Assembly (NCBI RefSeq): GCF_007004545.3 | Contig: NZ_CP045503.2 | Location: forward strand, 528,501-592,500 | Reading direction: 5' to 3' | Length of the DNA stretch: 64,000 nucleotides | DNA from: Shewanella eurypsychrophilus | GTDB lineage: Bacteria > Pseudomonadota > Gammaproteobacteria > Enterobacterales > Shewanellaceae | Notes under the pieces: generated by a model | What the model was told of the DNA's origin: nothing | Databases searched by the model: none | The model's input: only the letters and a program-made list of their open reading frames with translations | In this document: positions 1 through 8,294 of the stretch, piece after piece | Layout of the letters: each line of letters opens with the position of its first letter | Position numbering within the stretch: position 1 is the stretch's first letter | Program-made: the position numbers and the translations under genes

Positions 1-174
1 TGCCCACATAAAGCGGTTCATTATTTTAGTCAGAAAGTTGCGGCCAGCGGTAAATGGCACGAACAGTTTTATGATCCCGCCGAGGCTGATTAAGCCTGCC
101 CAGACAGTGGTATTGATCGCTAATAGCACTGAGCTTATAAAATAAAGCACTGAACCTGGTAAGAAATTTAACAT
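1..174 (-). CDS. YihG-like acyltransferase, N-terminal fragment
   Basis: Reading the minus strand from the ATG at 174 gives 58 codons with no stop up to the window edge. The peptide starts MLNFLPGSVLYF, has a hydrophobic segment at about residues 8-30 and a second at about 31-42, then a basic stretch (GRN, TK, NR). This resembles the N-terminus of the acyltransferase encoded just upstream on the same strand, whose stop lies 7 bases before this ATG. A tandem pair of inner-membrane PlsC-type acyltransferases in one transcript is therefore the likely reading. The catalytic HxxxxD motif would lie outside the window, so the family assignment rests on the N-terminal pattern and the neighbour. Confidence 0.6.
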   Translation of the reverse strand, partial: MLNFLPGSVLYFISSVLLAINTTVWAGLISLGGIIKLFVPFTAGRNFLTKIMNRFMWA

Positions 175-181
175 CGTTCGG

Positions 182-1087
182 TTATACCTTTTTCTTTGCG
201 GTTTTTTCTTGGGCGAGCAGATCGAGTGTTTGATCTTTCTCGAACCAAATTTTATTGAGTTGCTCTTGGAAAGCAATTTTAAACTCACGATCCTTCATAT
301 AATCACCGCGCATTTCACTCGGTATCTCAGATACGCGAATATGCACATGGACATCTTTTACTTGGCCGCTGATATAGTCCCAGTAGCTAGGTACTTTGTC
401 AGGATAATAGATAGAGACATCAACCAGCTTATGAATATGCTCTCCCATCGCCGATAAGGCAAACGCTAAACCGCCAGCTTTAGGTTTAAGTAGATGCTTA
501 AATTGAGAATTTTGCTTCTGGTGTTTCTCAGTCGCAAAACGCGTGCCTTCGACAAAATTCATCACACTAACAGGCTTGGATTTGAACTTTGCACAGGCTT
601 TGCGGGTGATCTCAATATCTTTGCCTTTTAGCTTAGGATTTTTCCTCAGCTGAGCCGTGCTGTAACGGCGCATAAAAGGAAAATCCAATGCCCACCAGGC
701 CAATCCCAGAAATGGGACGAAGATCAGCTCTTTCTTGAGAAAGAACTTCAAAAAAGGAATTTTTCTATTGAGTGCTTTCTGCAGTATCAGGATATCGACC
801 CAAGATTGATGATTGGCAATGACCATATACCACTCTTTTGTGGAGAGCTCTGCATCACTATGGATATGGACTCTTACTGGATGAAATATTCGTTCGATTA
901 AGCCGTTGATCGTGATCCAGGCTGTGGCACAGTTATCGACAAACGCCGAACAGGCGGTTTGGGTCACTGTGATCGGGATGAGTTTAATCGGGCTAAAAAT
1001 GATGATGGGAAGCACCCAGAAAATAGTATTCGCTAGCCAGCACACGAATGCCAGACAGCCTCTGATTAATGACAAAACTCTACCCAC
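182..1087 (-). CDS. yihG: YihG-like 1-acylglycerol-3-phosphate acyltransferase family protein
   Basis: A 301-residue PlsC-type (LPLAT superfamily) acyltransferase of the inner membrane, expected to transfer an acyl chain to a lysophospholipid. A hydrophobic N-terminus (about residues 10-45) is followed by the catalytic NHxxxxD motif (NHQSWVD, His93 and Asp98) and the second conserved block FVEGTRF near residue 170. The central stretch around PFLGLAWWALDFPFMRRYS is very close to what I recall of E. coli YihG, and the length matches. The start is a GTG at 1087 preceded by a GGGA box about 8 bases away. It lies downstream of comM on the same strand (129-base gap) and 7 bases before a second acyltransferase start. 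The exact substrate cannot be told from sequence. Confidence 0.85.
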   Translation of the reverse strand: MGRVLSLIRGCLAFVCWLANTIFWVLPIIIFSPIKLIPITVTQTACSAFVDNCATAWITINGLIERIFHPVRVHIHSDAELSTKEWYMVIANHQSWVDILILQKALNRKIPFLKFFLKKELIFVPFLGLAWWALDFPFMRRYSTAQLRKNPKLKGKDIEITRKACAKFKSKPVSVMNFVEGTRFATEKHQKQNSQFKHLLKPKAGGLAFALSAMGEHIHKLVDVSIYYPDKVPSYWDYISGQVKDVHVHIRVSEIPSEMRGDYMKDREFKIAFQEQLNKIWFEKDQTLDLLAQEKTAKKKV

Positions 1088-1216
1088 TTAAGATCCCTTC
1101 AAAATTGGAGACCTATACTACTCTCAGAAGGCTATTTGCTCAATCGCGATGTGGCCGCTAACAGAAATTTTCACAATAACTTATAGCTATCTATGAGGGA
1201 TATTTGCTGTTAAAGC

Positions 1217-2740
1217 TTAATACTGAGCTTTTAAGCTATTCAAAAGTCGGTCCATGGCCCTATAGCCTAGTGCTTGGGCAATATGCCTGCGTTCAACGTT
1301 AGTGCACTTATTTAAGTCGGCAATGGTGCGCGCAACTCTTTGTAAGCGATGGTAACTCCTGACCGATAAACCTAATTTGTTGACGCTTTGTTCCAGAAAT
1401 AGCAAATCGACCTGCTTGAAATTACCCAACTGCTTTAGCTGCTTGGCCGTTAAGTCACTGTTTAGTACTCCAGCCCGTGCCAGCTGTGATTCTCTGGCAG
1501 CTTTAACCCGCAATGCGATGGATTTACTGGTTTCTGCTGCAGCAGTTTTTTGAGTTAACGCACCGTCAGGAAGTCGTGGAACTTCGATAGTCAGATCGAA
1601 TCTATCTAAAAAAGGCCCAGATAGCCTAGAGAGATATCTCTGGATTTGATCGGGTGTTGCTCTGGCATTATTGGTATCGCCACATGGGCTAGGGTTCATC
1701 GCGGCGATTAATTGGAATCGGCTGGCGAAGGTAAGCTTAGCGGCGGCGCGTGAGATAACCACTTCACCAGCTTCCATAGGTTCTCGCAGGCAATCGAGTA
1801 CCTTACGTGGAAATTCGACCACCTCATCGAGAAACAGTACGCCGCGATGAGCCAAAGATATCTCGCCAGGCTTTGGGTTGCTACCACCCCCCACCAATGA
1901 AATTGCTGAGCTAGTATGATGAGGATTTCTAAAAGGTCGCCGGTAAAAATTGTGTGGGTCGATAAATTGGCCTGCTACCGAGTGGAGTGTCGCGACCTCT
2001 AAGGCTTCGTCGTAATTGAGTGGTGGCAGTAGTTGCATCATTCTACTGGCCAGCATACTTTTTCCGGTTCCAGGAGGACCCAATAAAAGTAGATTGTGGT
2101 TGCCTGCTGCCGCGATTTCTAAGCCTAGCTTGGCCTGATATTGACCAACAACATCACTAAAACATAGCTGAGGTTCTGCGTCATTGGTATTGATCCACTC
2201 CAGTCCTGGTTCAATACCGGGAAGTTGAGATTGGCCATGTAAATATTCACTCAGGCCTTGTAGGTGGGAAGCAAAATAAACCTTATTGAAGCCCACTAGT
2301 TCGGCCTCGGAGCGATTATCTAAGGGGAGCACCAAAGCTGTATCTTGTTGACGAGCCTCTACGATAACAGGCAGAAGGCCATGACAGTGTCTGATATGGC
2401 CTGAAAGGGCCAGTTCGCCGACAAACTCATGTTTATCGAGTGATTTTTTTGGGATTTGATCTGATGCTGCCAAGATGCCGATAGCAATGGGTAGATCATA
2501 GCGCCCGCCTTGCTTAGGCAGGTCGGCTGGAGCCAAGTTTACTGTGATGCGTCGCATGGGAAATTCAAATCCCGCATTGATAATCGCGCTACGTACGCGT
2601 TCCTTCGCTTCTTTGACTGAGGTCTCAGGTAAGCCAACGAGATTGAATGCGGGTAAGCCATTACTGAGATGAACTTCGACGGTGACAAGAGGGGCTTCTA
2701 CTCCCTTATTGGCTCTAGTGGCGACACAGGCGAGGGCCAT
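1217..2740 (-). CDS. comM: ComM/YifB, Mg-chelatase-like AAA+ helicase
   Basis: A 507-residue AAA+ ATPase of the YifB/ComM family. In Vibrio and Haemophilus, ComM promotes branch migration when incoming DNA is integrated during natural transformation. The N-terminal ChlI-like domain (MALACVATRA..., about residues 1-190) is followed by Walker A GPPGTGKS (221-228), Walker B GVLFLDE (about 300-306) and the C-terminal Mg-chelatase domain. The reading frame is open 77 codons further upstream, but family members begin at MALAxVxTRA and are about 506 residues long, so the ATG at 2740 is chosen. The upstream extension would also run across the nemR operator and start. Its role here in competence rather than general recombination is inferred from the family. 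Confidence 0.93.
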   Translation of the reverse strand: MALACVATRANKGVEAPLVTVEVHLSNGLPAFNLVGLPETSVKEAKERVRSAIINAGFEFPMRRITVNLAPADLPKQGGRYDLPIAIGILAASDQIPKKSLDKHEFVGELALSGHIRHCHGLLPVIVEARQQDTALVLPLDNRSEAELVGFNKVYFASHLQGLSEYLHGQSQLPGIEPGLEWINTNDAEPQLCFSDVVGQYQAKLGLEIAAAGNHNLLLLGPPGTGKSMLASRMMQLLPPLNYDEALEVATLHSVAGQFIDPHNFYRRPFRNPHHTSSAISLVGGGSNPKPGEISLAHRGVLFLDEVVEFPRKVLDCLREPMEAGEVVISRAAAKLTFASRFQLIAAMNPSPCGDTNNARATPDQIQRYLSRLSGPFLDRFDLTIEVPRLPDGALTQKTAAAETSKSIALRVKAARESQLARAGVLNSDLTAKQLKQLGNFKQVDLLFLEQSVNKLGLSVRSYHRLQRVARTIADLNKCTNVERRHIAQALGYRAMDRLLNSLKAQY

Positions 2741-2894
2741 AAACAAATCCTTTTGTTTAGCTGAAGCGTTATCTGGGCTGTTGTTATGAGTGTAGCAGGT
2801 AAACCTTGTCAGCTCCTTTGTTGAACGACACCTAAGAGGTTTATCAAAGGATAGGTTATGGATGGAGTACAAGTTATAGTGCTTAAAAATGTCA

Positions 2895-2911
2895 CTAGAC
2901 GACCGGTCTAG
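2895..2911. promoter_or_regulatory. NemR-type operator 1
   Basis: An inverted repeat CTAGAC-N5-GTCTAG sits 22 bases before the regulator start at 2933. The same arms recur at 3598-3614 in front of yqhD, differing by one base in the spacer. Two matching palindromes flanking a TetR-family gene are the expected pattern for autoregulation plus control of the downstream operon. The binding itself is inferred. Confidence 0.75.
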
Positions 2912-2932
2912 TTTGGCGTAAACTCGCTTCCC

Positions 2933-3529
2933 ATGAAAACAGAATCTCCAACACAATCCACTCGTCAGCATATTCTCGACATTGGCTACAAGCTGATCGT
3001 CGCTAAGGGATTTTCCTGTGTGGGATTATCGCAACTGCTGCAAGCGGCAGAGGTGCCAAAGGGCTCCTTTTATCATTATTTCAAGTCGAAAGAGCAGTTT
3101 GGTGAAGCGCTTATCCAAGGCTATTTCGACAGCTATAAATCGGATCTAGATAACCTGTTTGGTAATACTAGTCTGAGCGGTTATGAACGCTTGATGACGT
3201 ACTGGCAGCGATGGCTGACAGCGCAGACCCAAGGTTGTATCGATCAGAAATGCTTGGTGGTTAAACTCAGTGCTGAGGTTGCCGATCTCTCAGAGACGAT
3301 GCGCTTGGCCCTGCTAAGAGGTTCGGCTGTTGTTATTCAGCAACTAAATGATTGTATTGCGGTGGGTGTCAAAGATGGTTCCATCGCGGAGCAAGAGTCA
3401 CAATCCACAGCCGAAATGTTGTACCACATGTGGCTAGGTGCCAGTTTGATGAATAAATTGGGCCATAGCTCAGATGCTCTCGATAGAGCGTTAGAGACAA
3501 CTAAATCTGTACTGCAGCCTAAAGTTTGA
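2933..3529 (+). CDS. nemR: NemR-like redox-sensing TetR repressor
   Basis: A 198-residue TetR-family regulator with the HTH in the first 55 residues (helix block VPKGSFYHYFKSKE at 41-54). The C-terminal domain matches E. coli NemR closely from memory: CLVVKLSAEVADLSE at 107-121 and MWLGASLMNK at 166-175. NemR senses hypochlorite, quinones and methylglyoxal through Cys106, which forms a reversible bond with Lys175. Here Cys107 and Lys175 occupy those places, so the switch appears intact. The gene precedes an aldehyde reductase, a DJ-1 protein and a glutathione transferase, and matching operators lie in front of it and in front of yqhD. Which electrophile it senses is inferred. Confidence 0.88.
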   Translation: MKTESPTQSTRQHILDIGYKLIVAKGFSCVGLSQLLQAAEVPKGSFYHYFKSKEQFGEALIQGYFDSYKSDLDNLFGNTSLSGYERLMTYWQRWLTAQTQGCIDQKCLVVKLSAEVADLSETMRLALLRGSAVVIQQLNDCIAVGVKDGSIAEQESQSTAEMLYHMWLGASLMNKLGHSSDALDRALETTKSVLQPKV

Positions 3530-3544
3530 AATACAAATAAATTA

Positions 3545-3588
3545 AAATCCTGCCTACCTAATAGTTAAAGGTACGCGGGGATTTTTTT
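3545..3588 (+). terminator. Putative rho-independent terminator after nemR
   Basis: An outer stem AAATCC/GGATTT and an inner stem TACCT/AGGTA with mismatches between them form an imperfect hairpin, followed by seven T. It lies 15 bases after the nemR stop and before the second operator, so nemR and the yqhD group probably have separate promoters. Confidence 0.55.
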
Positions 3589-3597
3589 CAATAAATA

Positions 3598-3614
3598 CTA
3601 GACGACTGGTCTAT
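3598..3614. promoter_or_regulatory. NemR-type operator 2
   Basis: CTAGAC-N5-GTCTAT, the same palindrome as at 2895-2911 with one base lost at the right edge. It lies 62 bases before the yqhD start, in the expected promoter region of the yqhD / DJ-1 / GST group. Confidence 0.72.
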
Positions 3615-3676
3615 TTTTATCTTGTTAGTGATTAGATAGAGCAGTTCAAATAAGATAATTAGTGTGAGGCAATACC

Positions 3677-4834
3677 ATGTTTAATTTCGATTACTACAAC
3701 CCGACTCGTATCAGCTTTGGTAAAGGGAAAATTAGTGAGCTTGATAAGTTAGTCCCGCAAGATGCCAAAGTATTGGTGCTATTTGGCGGTAGCAGTGCCC
3801 GTAAAACTGGCACCTTAGATGAGGTTAAGCAGGCCCTGGGTCAGCGTGAGTTACTCGAGTTCGGTGGCATTGAACCTAACCCGACCTATGAGACCTTGAT
3901 GAAGGCGGTCGAAGTCGTCAAAGCAGAGAAGATCGACTTCTTACTCGCTGTGGGCGGCGGCTCTGTGATAGACGGTACTAAGTTTGTCGCTGCGGCGGCT
4001 GTTTTTGAGGGTGAACCTTGGGACATCTTGCTCAATTGGGGCGGGAATGTCACTCAGGCTATGCCTTTTGGCACAGTATTAACTCTACCTGCTACCGGCA
4101 GTGAGATGAATAATGCCAGCGTAGTGACCCGTAAATCTATCAAGGCAAAACTGCCGTTCCGTAACGATCTTGTGTATCCGCAGTTTTCGGTTTTGGATCC
4201 GACTAAGACCTATACCTTACCTGAGCGTCAGGTGGCTAACGGCGTCGTCGATGCCTTTATTCACATTACTGAGCAATACCTGACATATCCGGTCAATGCC
4301 GCGGTGCAAGATAGAATAGCCGAAGGCCTTCTCCAGACGCTTATAGAGTTAGGTCCTCAAGTGTTAGTCAATCCAGATGACTATGATATACGGGCCAACT
4401 TGATGTGGGTCGCCACGACAGCGCTCAATGGCACCATAGGTAGCGGCGTTCCCCATGATTGGGCGACACATATGATAGGTCATGAACTCACGGCCCTTTA
4501 TGACATGGACCATGCTCGCACCTTGGCGGTCATTCTGCCTTCATTGCTGACACTGACAAAAGAAGCTAAGCGTGAAAAATTACTCCAGTTTGCTGATCGT
4601 GTGTGGCATCTGCAGGAAGGCAGCGATGATGAAAAGATTGAACTGGCTATCACTAAGACCCGCGAGTTCTTCGAAGCGATGGGGATCCCGACTCGACTAT
4701 CAGACTATGACTTAGGCAAAGAGGATGTTGATGCTGTTATCGCGCAATTAGAAGCGCACGGCATGGTGGCGCTCGGTGAGCACGAGAATATCGATCTCGC
4801 CATGAGTCGCGATATTTTAACCTTAGCGCTATAA
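3677..4834 (+). CDS. yqhD: NADPH-dependent aldehyde reductase, iron/zinc alcohol dehydrogenase family (YqhD-like)
   Basis: A 385-residue group III metal-dependent alcohol dehydrogenase, the usual YqhD length (387 in E. coli). Visible family blocks are the nucleotide-binding GGGSVIDGTKF (about 98-108), LTLPATGSEMNN (about 136-147), and metal-ligand regions with DAFIHITEQ (about 193), ATHMIGHELTALYDMDHA (about 258-275). E. coli YqhD reduces short aldehydes, including lipid-peroxidation products and methylglyoxal-type electrophiles, using NADPH. Placement downstream of a NemR-like repressor with an operator in its promoter fits a role in carbonyl detoxification. In E. coli yqhD is controlled by YqhC instead, so the wiring here differs. 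The operon continues into the DJ-1 protein and GST. Confidence 0.9.
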   Translation: MFNFDYYNPTRISFGKGKISELDKLVPQDAKVLVLFGGSSARKTGTLDEVKQALGQRELLEFGGIEPNPTYETLMKAVEVVKAEKIDFLLAVGGGSVIDGTKFVAAAAVFEGEPWDILLNWGGNVTQAMPFGTVLTLPATGSEMNNASVVTRKSIKAKLPFRNDLVYPQFSVLDPTKTYTLPERQVANGVVDAFIHITEQYLTYPVNAAVQDRIAEGLLQTLIELGPQVLVNPDDYDIRANLMWVATTALNGTIGSGVPHDWATHMIGHELTALYDMDHARTLAVILPSLLTLTKEAKREKLLQFADRVWHLQEGSDDEKIELAITKTREFFEAMGIPTRLSDYDLGKEDVDAVIAQLEAHGMVALGEHENIDLAMSRDILTLAL

Positions 4835-4852
4835 CTTATTTGAATCTATTTC

Positions 4853-4905
4853 AAGCCGTCGAGTACGGCTTGTTAGCTCGGCTAACGACTAATACCTTTG
4901 GGTAT
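4853..4905 (+). other. Three consecutive small hairpins between yqhD and the DJ-1 gene
   Basis: Three short inverted repeats follow each other: AAGCCG/CGGCTT (4853-4871), GTTAGC/GCTAAC (4872-4886) and ATACC/GGTAT (4892-4905). None has a U-tract, so they are more likely RNA processing or stability elements than a terminator. Their role is not known. Confidence 0.4.
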
Positions 4906-4936
4906 GAGATTACTTTTTGAATATTAAGGATCAAAA

Positions 4937-5617
4937 ATGAACATTCTTATGGTACTGACTTCTCACGATAAGCTCGGCGATACTGGTCTTAAGACAGGCT
5001 TCTGGTTAGAAGAGTTTGCTGCGCCCTTTTATGTATTTAAAGATAAGGGCCACAGTATTACATTGGCCTCTCCCTTAGGTGGCCAGCCGCCTTTGGACCC
5101 TAAGAGTGATGAAATCGATTTTCAAACGGCGGCGACAGATAGATTCGCCAAAGACTCAGATTCTCAGGCGCTACTGGCTAATACTCAGGTTTTAAATAGC
5201 ATTAATGCCGAAGATTACGACGCGGTATTTTATCCCGGTGGTCATGGTCCATTATGGGATCTGGCCGAAGATAAAGATTCTATCGCACTGATAGAAGCGG
5301 TCCATCAGTCAGGCAAGGTACTTGGGCTAGTATGTCATGCACCAGCGGCGCTACAGTATCCCAAAGGGACCGATGGCAAGCCGTTAGTCGATGGTAAACA
5401 AGTCACTGGGTTCAGTAACTCAGAAGAAGATGCGGTGCAGTTGACAGATATCGTGCCTTTCTTAGTGGAAGATATGCTGCAACAAAAGGGCGGCACTTAT
5501 GTGAAGGGCGATGACTGGGCAAGTTTTATCGTCACCGACGGTAACTTGATCACAGGTCAAAATCCCGCATCATCAGATGCGGTAGCCCAAGCCATGATGG
5601 CGCAACTTAACCGTTAA
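4937..5617 (+). CDS. DJ-1/PfpI family protein, class I glutamine amidotransferase-like
   Basis: A 226-residue DJ-1/PfpI superfamily protein of the Hsp31/HchA-like branch. The nucleophile elbow is GLVCHAPAA with Cys133-His134. The conserved acidic partner lies in the FWLEE segment (Glu25/Glu26), and YPGGHGPLWD is at about 99-108. Many members act as glutathione-independent glyoxalases or protein-repair enzymes against methylglyoxal. Its position between an aldehyde reductase and a GST under NemR-type control supports an electrophile-defence role, though the reaction is inferred. The start has an AAGGA box 7-8 bases upstream. The gene is 102 bases after yqhD and 11 bases before the GST. Confidence 0.85.
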   Translation: MNILMVLTSHDKLGDTGLKTGFWLEEFAAPFYVFKDKGHSITLASPLGGQPPLDPKSDEIDFQTAATDRFAKDSDSQALLANTQVLNSINAEDYDAVFYPGGHGPLWDLAEDKDSIALIEAVHQSGKVLGLVCHAPAALQYPKGTDGKPLVDGKQVTGFSNSEEDAVQLTDIVPFLVEDMLQQKGGTYVKGDDWASFIVTDGNLITGQNPASSDAVAQAMMAQLNR

Positions 5618-5628
5618 GGAAGACCGTT

Positions 5629-6255
5629 ATGATCACCTTGCATCATCTAAATAAGTCGCGCTCTAAACGTATCATCTGGTTGCTCGAAGAGTTGGGTCAG
5701 GCTTATGAGATCAGGAGCTATCAACGTGACAGCCAGACATTTTTGGCGCCACCCGAGCTTAAGCAGATCCACGCTCTGGGCAAGTCTCCTGTTATCGAGT
5801 TCGATGGTCAGGTTATCGCCGAGTCTGGTGCGATCACCGAGTATCTGATTGAGCGGTTCGCGTCCGACAGGTTAGCACCGGCTCGTAATAGCCAAGATCA
5901 CATCGATTATCTACAATGGATCCACTTTGCAGAGAGCTCGGCAATATTGCCTCTGCTACTGCGCATGTTCGTCGAAAAAGATGGCTGCACCACGAACTTC
6001 CTCGAAGGTTATGCCAAGGTGGAAGTGGAGAAGGTGCTGAATTATTTCAACGATATGCTCGAAGATAAATCCTATTTAGTCGCTGGCAAGCTCAGTGGTG
6101 CGGATATCATGATGTCCTTTATCGTTGAGATAGTGCAGAACAATGGCGAATTGAGTAAGTATCCCCATATTGAACGATACGGAGCATTATTAGGTCAGCA
6201 TTCCAACTGGTTAAAGTCGGTTGAGATTGAAGCTGAACTGGATAAAACCGCTTAA
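5629..6255 (+). CDS. Glutathione S-transferase family protein
   Basis: A 208-residue cytosolic GST. The N-terminal thioredoxin-fold domain begins ITLHHLNKSRSKRIIWLLEELG and contains the glutathione-binding ALGKSPV and AESGAITEYL blocks (about 49-70). The C-terminal helical domain has the SGADIMMSF signature around residue 160. A Ser in the HLNKSRS stretch near residue 9 is the likely catalytic residue of this subclass. The gene starts 11 bases after the DJ-1 gene with a GGAAG box, so it is the last gene of the NemR-controlled group. Conjugation of reactive aldehydes or quinones to glutathione is the likely job, inferred from context. Confidence 0.87.
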   Translation: MITLHHLNKSRSKRIIWLLEELGQAYEIRSYQRDSQTFLAPPELKQIHALGKSPVIEFDGQVIAESGAITEYLIERFASDRLAPARNSQDHIDYLQWIHFAESSAILPLLLRMFVEKDGCTTNFLEGYAKVEVEKVLNYFNDMLEDKSYLVAGKLSGADIMMSFIVEIVQNNGELSKYPHIERYGALLGQHSNWLKSVEIEAELDKTA

Positions 6256-6265
6256 TGGTCAGCTT

Positions 6266-6307
6266 GAAAAAGAGCTAAGCTCACTGCTTTGAGTCTATCT
6301 CTTTTTC
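6266..6307 (+). terminator. Hairpin after the GST gene
   Basis: A perfect 9-base stem (GAAAAAGAG / CTCTTTTTC) encloses a shorter inner CTCA/TGAG stem, with a T-rich 3' arm. It is a plausible end of the yqhD / DJ-1 / GST transcript. Confidence 0.5.
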
Positions 6308-6437
6308 TCTATTTAGCTGTCTAGCGGGTTATAAAGTTATTCTATATAACCAATTACTCTTATGATTAGATGTTTTATCTAGAAATTAGTTTAAAATTTA
6401 CTTTCTGCCAATGGTTCTATGAATAAGAGTCACAATT

Positions 6438-7223
6438 ATGCGTTATGAAGTTTGGGAACAGCTAAGGGTTGAAGCCGAAGCCTTGGTTCGTAAAGAACCT
6501 TTACTGGCTAGTCATGTTTACTCATCAATACTCAATCATGAGTGTTTAGGCTCGGCATTAAGTTTTATTGTGGCCAATAAACTTTCCGATAGTGTGGTTT
6601 CACCTTTTACCTTTCGTGAGCTTTTCGACAAGGCCTTTATTCATTGCGATCAGATGCTGACCAATGTGGCTACCGATATCAAGGCGGTAAAAGAACGCGA
6701 TCCAGCAATTGTTAGCTACCTAACCGTTATCCTGAACCTCAAAGGTTTTCAAGCTATTCAGGTGCATCGTTTGGCTAACTGTTTGTGGAATCAAGGGCGC
6801 ACTGAGCTAGCTCAGTTTATTCAGAGCCGTAACTCCGAAGTATTTGGTGTCGATATACACCCTGCTTGTAAAATGGGCACAGGCATTATGTTTGACCATG
6901 CAACAGGCATAGTTATCGGTGAAACAGCGGTAATTGATAATAACGTATCGATACTTCAAGGCGTGACATTAGGTGGTACGGGTAATCAGCAGGGAGATCG
7001 TCACCCTAAAATTCGTGCAGGCGTGATGATTGGGGCGGGCACACAAGTCTTGGGTAATATCGAGGTGGGTGAAGGGGCTAAAATTGGTGCAGGCTCGGTG
7101 GTATTAACCAATGTTGCCGCTCACACCACGGTCGTAGGCGTACCCGCTAAAACAGTGGGTAGACCCGCGTCTATGTGCCCAGCCGAAACGATGGAACAGA
7201 CGATCTTCGAGTCAGATTGTTAA
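6438..7223 (+). CDS. cysE: Serine O-acetyltransferase
   Basis: A 261-residue CysE that acetylates L-serine with acetyl-CoA, the first step of cysteine synthesis. The N-terminal helical domain (about 1-135) precedes a left-handed beta-helix of hexapeptide repeats (about 140-240), including FDHATGIVIGE and VTLGGTG. Asp139 and His154 correspond to the E. coli catalytic pair. Length and layout are those of the long CysE type that forms the cysteine synthase complex. The gene stands alone between the NemR-controlled group and a convergent GGDEF gene. Confidence 0.93.
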   Translation: MRYEVWEQLRVEAEALVRKEPLLASHVYSSILNHECLGSALSFIVANKLSDSVVSPFTFRELFDKAFIHCDQMLTNVATDIKAVKERDPAIVSYLTVILNLKGFQAIQVHRLANCLWNQGRTELAQFIQSRNSEVFGVDIHPACKMGTGIMFDHATGIVIGETAVIDNNVSILQGVTLGGTGNQQGDRHPKIRAGVMIGAGTQVLGNIEVGEGAKIGAGSVVLTNVAAHTTVVGVPAKTVGRPASMCPAETMEQTIFESDC

Positions 7224-7322
7224 CTAGAATTCAGTGCATCCAATAAGCAAACATTCAGTCATGGAGCATCAGTCATGAATAAATCGTTCATGGCAGTGCT
7301 TCTTTTTTATATAAACCACTAA

Positions 7323-8126
7323 TTATGTCAGATGAGTTTGATATATCTGGTAATGCTCATCGTTCTTCTTAGCGTGGTACATGGCCGTATCGGCACTCTT
7401 CATGATACTTTTTCTGTTATCACCATCTTTTGGATATTGAGCGATGCCGATACTGACGCCTATGATGAGGGAATGGCTTTCACAACTGATCTCTTTCAGT
7501 AACTCGTTTTGTATAGCTTGAGCTATGATGACGGCATCTTCGGCCAAGGTTGATGGCAGTACCACAGTAAGCTCATCTCCACCGAGTCTCGCAGAAATGG
7601 CATCTTGTGGGATCATCTTAGTTATTCTGTCTGCAACGACCTGTAGTACGTGATCGCCTTCTGCATGACCGAAAGTATCGTTAATCATTTTAAAATCATC
7701 AAGATCCATCATTAGGCAGCTAAACACCTGATCTTCTTCGGCAATCAGCTTATCGATATCCTCATAAAATTGATTGCGGTTGGGCAGGCCTGTTAATGGG
7801 TCATGGTGAGTCTGATAGTGTTTTTCTTGGATGGTTTTCTTTAGCTTAAAAATAGTCTCCCGACTCATCTTAGTCACGAGCCAGACGAAGCCACCGCCAC
7901 CACAGAAGATGATCGCTATGATTAAATCTAAGGTGTCGACCTTATGAGTAAACAGGGTCCATAAAAATCCCAGATAGCCGAAAATAAACATAAAGATCAT
8001 GCTGAGTAAGACTAGCCAGCCATTATGTTGATGATCTGGGATATTGCACACCTGGTGAGTGGGAACCAGAGAGGCAATCAACCCTAACAATCCAATAATT
8101 ACCAAGACAATCGCAACAATATCCAT
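7323..8126 (-). CDS. Membrane-bound GGDEF protein, putative diguanylate cyclase
   Basis: A 267-residue protein with three predicted membrane segments in the first 100 residues (about 3-22, 36-62 and 69-90), a short linker, then a GGDEF domain (about 110-265). The domain has the DPLTGLPNRNQF entry and DLDDFKMINDTFGHAEGD. The signature is RLGGDEL, with Leu in place of the final Phe. The catalytic acidic residues are kept, so activity is likely but not certain. No sensory domain apart from the membrane part is visible. It could supply c-di-GMP to the LapD-type receptor in the same window; that is inference. It is convergent with cysE. Confidence 0.85.
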   Translation of the reverse strand: MDIVAIVLVIIGLLGLIASLVPTHQVCNIPDHQHNGWLVLLSMIFMFIFGYLGFLWTLFTHKVDTLDLIIAIIFCGGGGFVWLVTKMSRETIFKLKKTIQEKHYQTHHDPLTGLPNRNQFYEDIDKLIAEEDQVFSCLMMDLDDFKMINDTFGHAEGDHVLQVVADRITKMIPQDAISARLGGDELTVVLPSTLAEDAVIIAQAIQNELLKEISCESHSLIIGVSIGIAQYPKDGDNRKSIMKSADTAMYHAKKNDEHYQIYQTHLT

Positions 8127-8294
8127 AGTGCTCTGTTGATAGTTCCATTAAGTAATATTAAGCAGGCTTGTTGTGGACGATTTTTATTGGCTTAAGTATA
8201 GATGAACTTATTGGGAGGGCGCGAAGGTGAACCTAGCACCTACTATTTAGATGCTATTTTTTGCTTTATACGGATAGGTACTAGAGAAACTTAC

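Noticed and set aside
2741..2971. 77-codon N-terminal extension of comM
   Set aside because: It does not resemble the family, runs across the nemR operator and start, and the internal ATG gives the standard length.
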